64,000 bases of DNA from Lates calcarifer (lineage: Eukaryota; Chordata; Actinopteri; Centropomidae): contig NC_066838.1 in NCBI RefSeq assembly GCF_001640805.2, positions 8,226,601-8,290,600 on the forward strand, in the 5' to 3' direction. The notes under the pieces are model-generated. The model saw only the letters and a program-made list of their open reading frames with translations, did no database searches and was not told the DNA's origin. Shown here in pieces: positions 52,020 to 57,304 of this stretch (positions within the stretch are counted from its first letter, which is position 1; each line of letters begins with the position of its first letter). A program made the position numbers and the translations under genes.

Positions 52020-55000
52020 GGTGTGTGTGTGTGTAAAATGTTTACGTGCATACAGATGTGTGTGTGAGTGTGTGTTTATATATAGAGTTTATATATAGTT
52101 CTTTCCACGCTTTTAATCCCCATTTCCTCCAGAGTTCTTCCTATCCATCACTGAGTCAACTGGGGCAAAATGACTGTACTATAGCAAACCTATTATTAGA
52201 CACGCACACAATGCTGTTTTTACCTCTGATGGACTGTATGTAGAAATGACTACCTATTAGCATCATTTTGCCTATCTGACTCGTACTGTATGATTAGTTA
52301 TTTATGACTACAGTGTCCTTTGACAGTATAGAAAGCTGAAGTCATGCCCCATTTCCAGGTTAGTTTATGCTCCACTAACTTAGCCTCCTTCTGATTTTTT
52401 CTGCATTCAGCAGCTTTTGTATAATAGCCTCATGAGTCTCTGGAAACTGCAGTAATTTATAATGGGTAGTGTTTGTACAAAACGATTGCTGTGTCTAAGT
52501 GACAGCATTCACACATTTTACCCAGTAATTATAATTATAGTACTAAATACTCATTATCTGAGCACATGCATAGAAAACCCCAGTAAGTCCTCTATGAAAA
52601 AATTTATTATGGAACACAAGTCCATTATTAGGGCAGGATTTTAACTCTTGATACTGTGCAAGTTTGTGGTCTTAACCTCTAAGACATGGATTATTTTGAA
52701 ATCTTAAGATGTTCTTGTGTCTTTAAAATATCAATTATCAAAGTTTGTGTGTGTTGAGGCTCAGAACCCATATCACAATGCATCCCTGTTGGAGCAGAGT
52801 GGGCTTCACCGCATCACCCTGGGAACCTCCACTATCTCCTCTGTCAGCTCCGCCAGGTACGTAAACACACACACAAACACAGACACATACACACACACAA
52901 TGCACACACACATCACAACTTTTACCAGCTAACTAGAAATGAACTGGGATGGAAAACCCCCACATTATGGCTGGTAGAGTAGATTAAGAATACATTAGTT
53001 TCTACTGGTAGTTTAAGAGCAAATGGTTTACTACCAACAGTATAACAATGATAAATTAATATTGACTGAGTAATAAAAAGACAAATGATAGCTCATCATT
53101 CAAATAGAAATCTGTCAGGTTTCATTGATTCTCTGTGGTTCTCTGATTTGAGATGAAGTTGCTCCAGGGAGGAAATTCCCTTGCAAATAAAAACCATGTC
53201 GTGTATTTTGTGGGTCAGTGGGGTAAAGATGAAGAAGATTGGATGGAACAATGTACTATACTGTATGTGGAGCAACACTAATATACTCTAAGAGAGGCTG
53301 TTGGTGTCTTTATGGCTCAGTGATTGTCTGTCTTAATGTCTGTGTATGTGGGTGTGTGTGTATGTGCTGTACATACTGTATGTGTGTGTGGATGCTCCCT
53401 ATTTTTATTCAGCATCAGTCTGCCTGAGTGCATATACTGTACAATATAATGTATATGTGTCCTTGTACATGAACGTGTGTGCACTCACCACTCTCCTCTC
53501 TCCCTGTTAGAGAAAATCTTTTGGCTCGTCAGACTCTAGAACAAAACATCACACACACTGGAGCGACAGACCTGGACGTAGCCATGTTTCACAGAGACGG
53601 AGGTGAACACATACGCGCGCGCGCACACACACACACACACACAGATATACAGTATACCCTACAATAAATAGTCATGGATACGGATAAACACACACCGATT
53701 ACAAGCAGCAGTAACACATTCTCATTTCTTCACCTATTACTCTGTAGCTTTCGCCATTTGTCATTAAAGATTAAACTCACATCCCCACAACGAATAATAA
53801 TAATGTGTCAACCCTATCCTTCCCTCGTCTTTATTTTTGCGTCCTTCCTCTCACTCGTTTCCTCTCTCTCCGTCCTCTCCCTCTCTCCTCCCAGGTGAGG
53901 ACTCGGACTCGGACTCAGACCTTTCCATGGAGGAGGAGCGCAGTCTCTCTATCCCGTCCTCTGAGAGCGAGGACAACGTCCGCCTTCGTGGACGCATCCA
54001 GCGGCGATTCAAGCGTTCCAATCACAGTGAGCGTCTGCTCACCGAGCCCACCCACAACGGCACCAAAGGTAGACGAGCACTTTTACAGGTTTTCGGATGA
54101 TTGAAGACATTTCTTCTCACAGTAACAGTTAGGTGTCTTGTTCAAGGACACTTGAACAGTCAACGAGAGCACACTGGCTAATGATCAAACCTGCAACCTC
54201 TGAGTTACAAAATGGTCCCATCAAAATGTTTGATAGGGGACAGGCCTCCATCCATCCATCATCTGCCCATCACCTGACCCGCATGTCTTTGGTCAAGTGG
54301 CAGGAAACCCATACAACTATGAGGGGAATATGGATTGTCCACGTAGAAAGGTCCCTGCTAGCCAGCAGTAGCTCCTGCTATAGAAAATATCTTAGATGTC
54401 TAGAAACATAAGTTGTGTAGGCGCAGTAATGCACACATACAACAAGAGGAAATGTCAATCAATATCTTTTTTTTTGTTCTGATACACAAAAGATATCATG
54501 CATAATATATCAGCTTATGCACCTCAAGGTGTGTGTTATAAATGTCATGCATGTATAAGTGTTCTGTGAAAGGTTTCACCATGAGAAAATGCCAGACATG
54601 TGCAAATCTATAAATCCATCTAAGTAATCAATTCTTATCATAATAAGCCAATAAGCCATCTGAATCATATGAACTCTATTCAGAGTGAAACCTGGACTAA
54701 AGTTGTCAGTGGAACAGAGGAGGACAGGATCCAGATGGCCAGTACAGTACAATCAATTCATCAGTGGATTCAAACTGAAGGACTAGAGCAGAGTGGGCTC
54801 TTTACTAAAAGGTCACAGTTTGAATATGATGTCCTGTTTGTAGTGATGAAACATTAAAACCCCTCATTGATTCAGTAGAGGTGTTGAGTGGACAGTGTAA
54901 GGGAACTGTGCTGGGAATGTACATAATTTAGCAAATGTTAAGTGGACAACTGATTCAGACAGAACAAAAACAATCATGTCTGCACTGTCTGCATGAAAAA

Positions 55001-57269
55001 CAAATAGAAGGATGTTTGGTTTTATTCCAGAAGCCATTAGATTTGTCATAGTACAAGAAATGGTCAGTTTATCTTACTTGTAATTTTGACCTCTGTACTT
55101 TGTACTCTGTACTAAAAATCATAATATGTGTATTTGTGGTGTTGGACCGGCAGGTTATGGACTGTCCATTGTTATAGATCCTTGTGTATTTTACAAAGTG
55201 AGTTGTGTACATGTACATTGCTTGTAGACTTAAATTGTCCCTTGAGGGAAAAATAAAGTACCTTGAATTGAATTGAAATAATGATTATTTAATTTCTTGA
55301 TTGACAGAAATTAATTTGCAATAATTTTGATAATGGATTAATCTTCAAGTCATTTATCAAGTGAAAATCCCAAATGCTCGCTGGTTCCACCTTCTCCAGT
55401 TTGAAGATTCACATTGTGAAATGACTGTCTTAGAGTGGAACTGACACAAAACTCCACCGTTTATGTGGGTACATGTGTACTTTTTCAGGAATCACTGTGT
55501 GTTGTACATGTTAAAACCATGAATTTGGCCTGTTCATACGTCATTTGTACTAGTCTGACACAGTATAACACTTTAAAATTTCCCTGGCTGTTATTTCTTA
55601 ATGAACATATGCTATTTGCCTGCTGACACCTGCTATTTGATACAAACATCTGTTTTGTGTTAATTAGGATGCACGTGCGGCAACGAAATGTTGCACAATA
55701 CATGATGTCAAATTAAGATGAATATGAGGCATAATAACATATTGTCAGCTTTTCATAACCAGAGTTCACTGGCTTTAATCAGTCATTAGTTGCTGCGATG
55801 TCTCTTTTTAAATTTCTTACCAACTACCCAGTAAGGTTTTTTGCTTCATCATAAGTCATTGGTTGACGTGACATGATGTATGTTAGGAAAGTTGTCAGTT
55901 TTTGCAACAAGACATTTAATCTCATGCATTGTCCCTGAAACTCAAATTCCAGTAACCAGAAAGTGTTTGTGTGTTTTGTGTGTGTGTGACAGATCTGGAC
56001 GGCAATGACCTTTTGTCCTACTGGCCAGCTTTGGAGGAGTGTGACACACACACTCTACAAAAGTGGGGCTCAGAGCGCCCCCTGGGGGCAGATTACAGCA
56101 AGGACGCTGCTAACAACAACCAGCCTGATGCAGCGCTGACCAGTGGGGATGAGAACGGCCTCACTCAGCCACACAGGCACCGCAAGGGTGAGAGAAACAC
56201 AAAATATGTTAAAAAAAAAAAAAGTACACACAATATAAGAGTACACTGACATTTTGCTTTTAATGTTATTCTAATCTGTCGTCTGTTCCTCTAATATGTA
56301 TAATTGCACGTCGGTCAGAGGGAACAGATTTTCTTTTTCAAGCCTAAATTTTCCAAGGCGTTGCTCACGATGTCACATGGATACTTAATATGAAACATAC
56401 CTTTAAGAAAATTAGATAAAAGCAGTTCACAATAATTAACTGACCAGTAAGGAATTGCATTTTTGCTTGCTTTGAGGACCATGATCAAGTGTAATCTATT
56501 TTTGGTTTGTGCGTGTTTGGATTTCAGCATCTGGCCTGTAAATGTCCTCTCTTCATCTACTGGATAACAAAAGTCTCATAATGAACATAATTTCTGACTG
56601 ATCAGGATGAACTGGGACATTTTACTAAGAGGAAGATGGAGGATGATGTCAGCTGTGTGAGCTGAATCAGCAACACATCATTTAAAACACAGCTCAGTAA
56701 CTAAGACCTTATACTTTTGAGGAGTCTGCAGATATCATTGCATTCATTTCTTTTTGTTTTACTTCAGTAACTTGTGTGCTGGTTGGTTCTAATTAATAAC
56801 CACACATTTAGTGTTCCTGCAGTGTTTAAAACAGAGCATGTTTGTCTGAAGTCATTCAGACAAACACCATGAATTACACTTTGATCCCTACATATGCATA
56901 ACATGCAGGAGTCTGTGTTTTACCACTCAGCACTTCAATGTTGGAATCAGCAGAGTGGCCTGTGTGCATAAAACATAACTTAAACAACACAGTGTGGTGC
57001 TTCAGTGAAGTTTCTAAATCTGGCCCTAAAAGCATGTGTCACACTTGTGCATGTACAGTACAGTATGTATACTCAGAATACATCCATATAAAATTGGCAT
57101 GTGCACAGATACACACAAAGGTGCACCACACATGCAAGGACACACTGAGAGTGAGTGAGTAAGGAAGGCAGGCAAAGATTGAGATCACTCATGTAGCCTG
57201 AAAGCCTGGGTAACATTTTAGAGAACATAATAATACACAAAAATACACAAAACACGTGTACATGCATAG

Positions 57270-57304
<35 letters not shown>

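Larger units (their letters stand above)
54069..55992 (+). other. celsr3: celsr3 intron 30
   Basis: 1.9 kb containing retroposon-derived pieces (54120-54360, about 55190-55270) and an inverted partial copy of the dispersed element also seen in intron 10 (55275-55415). Confidence 0.75.
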
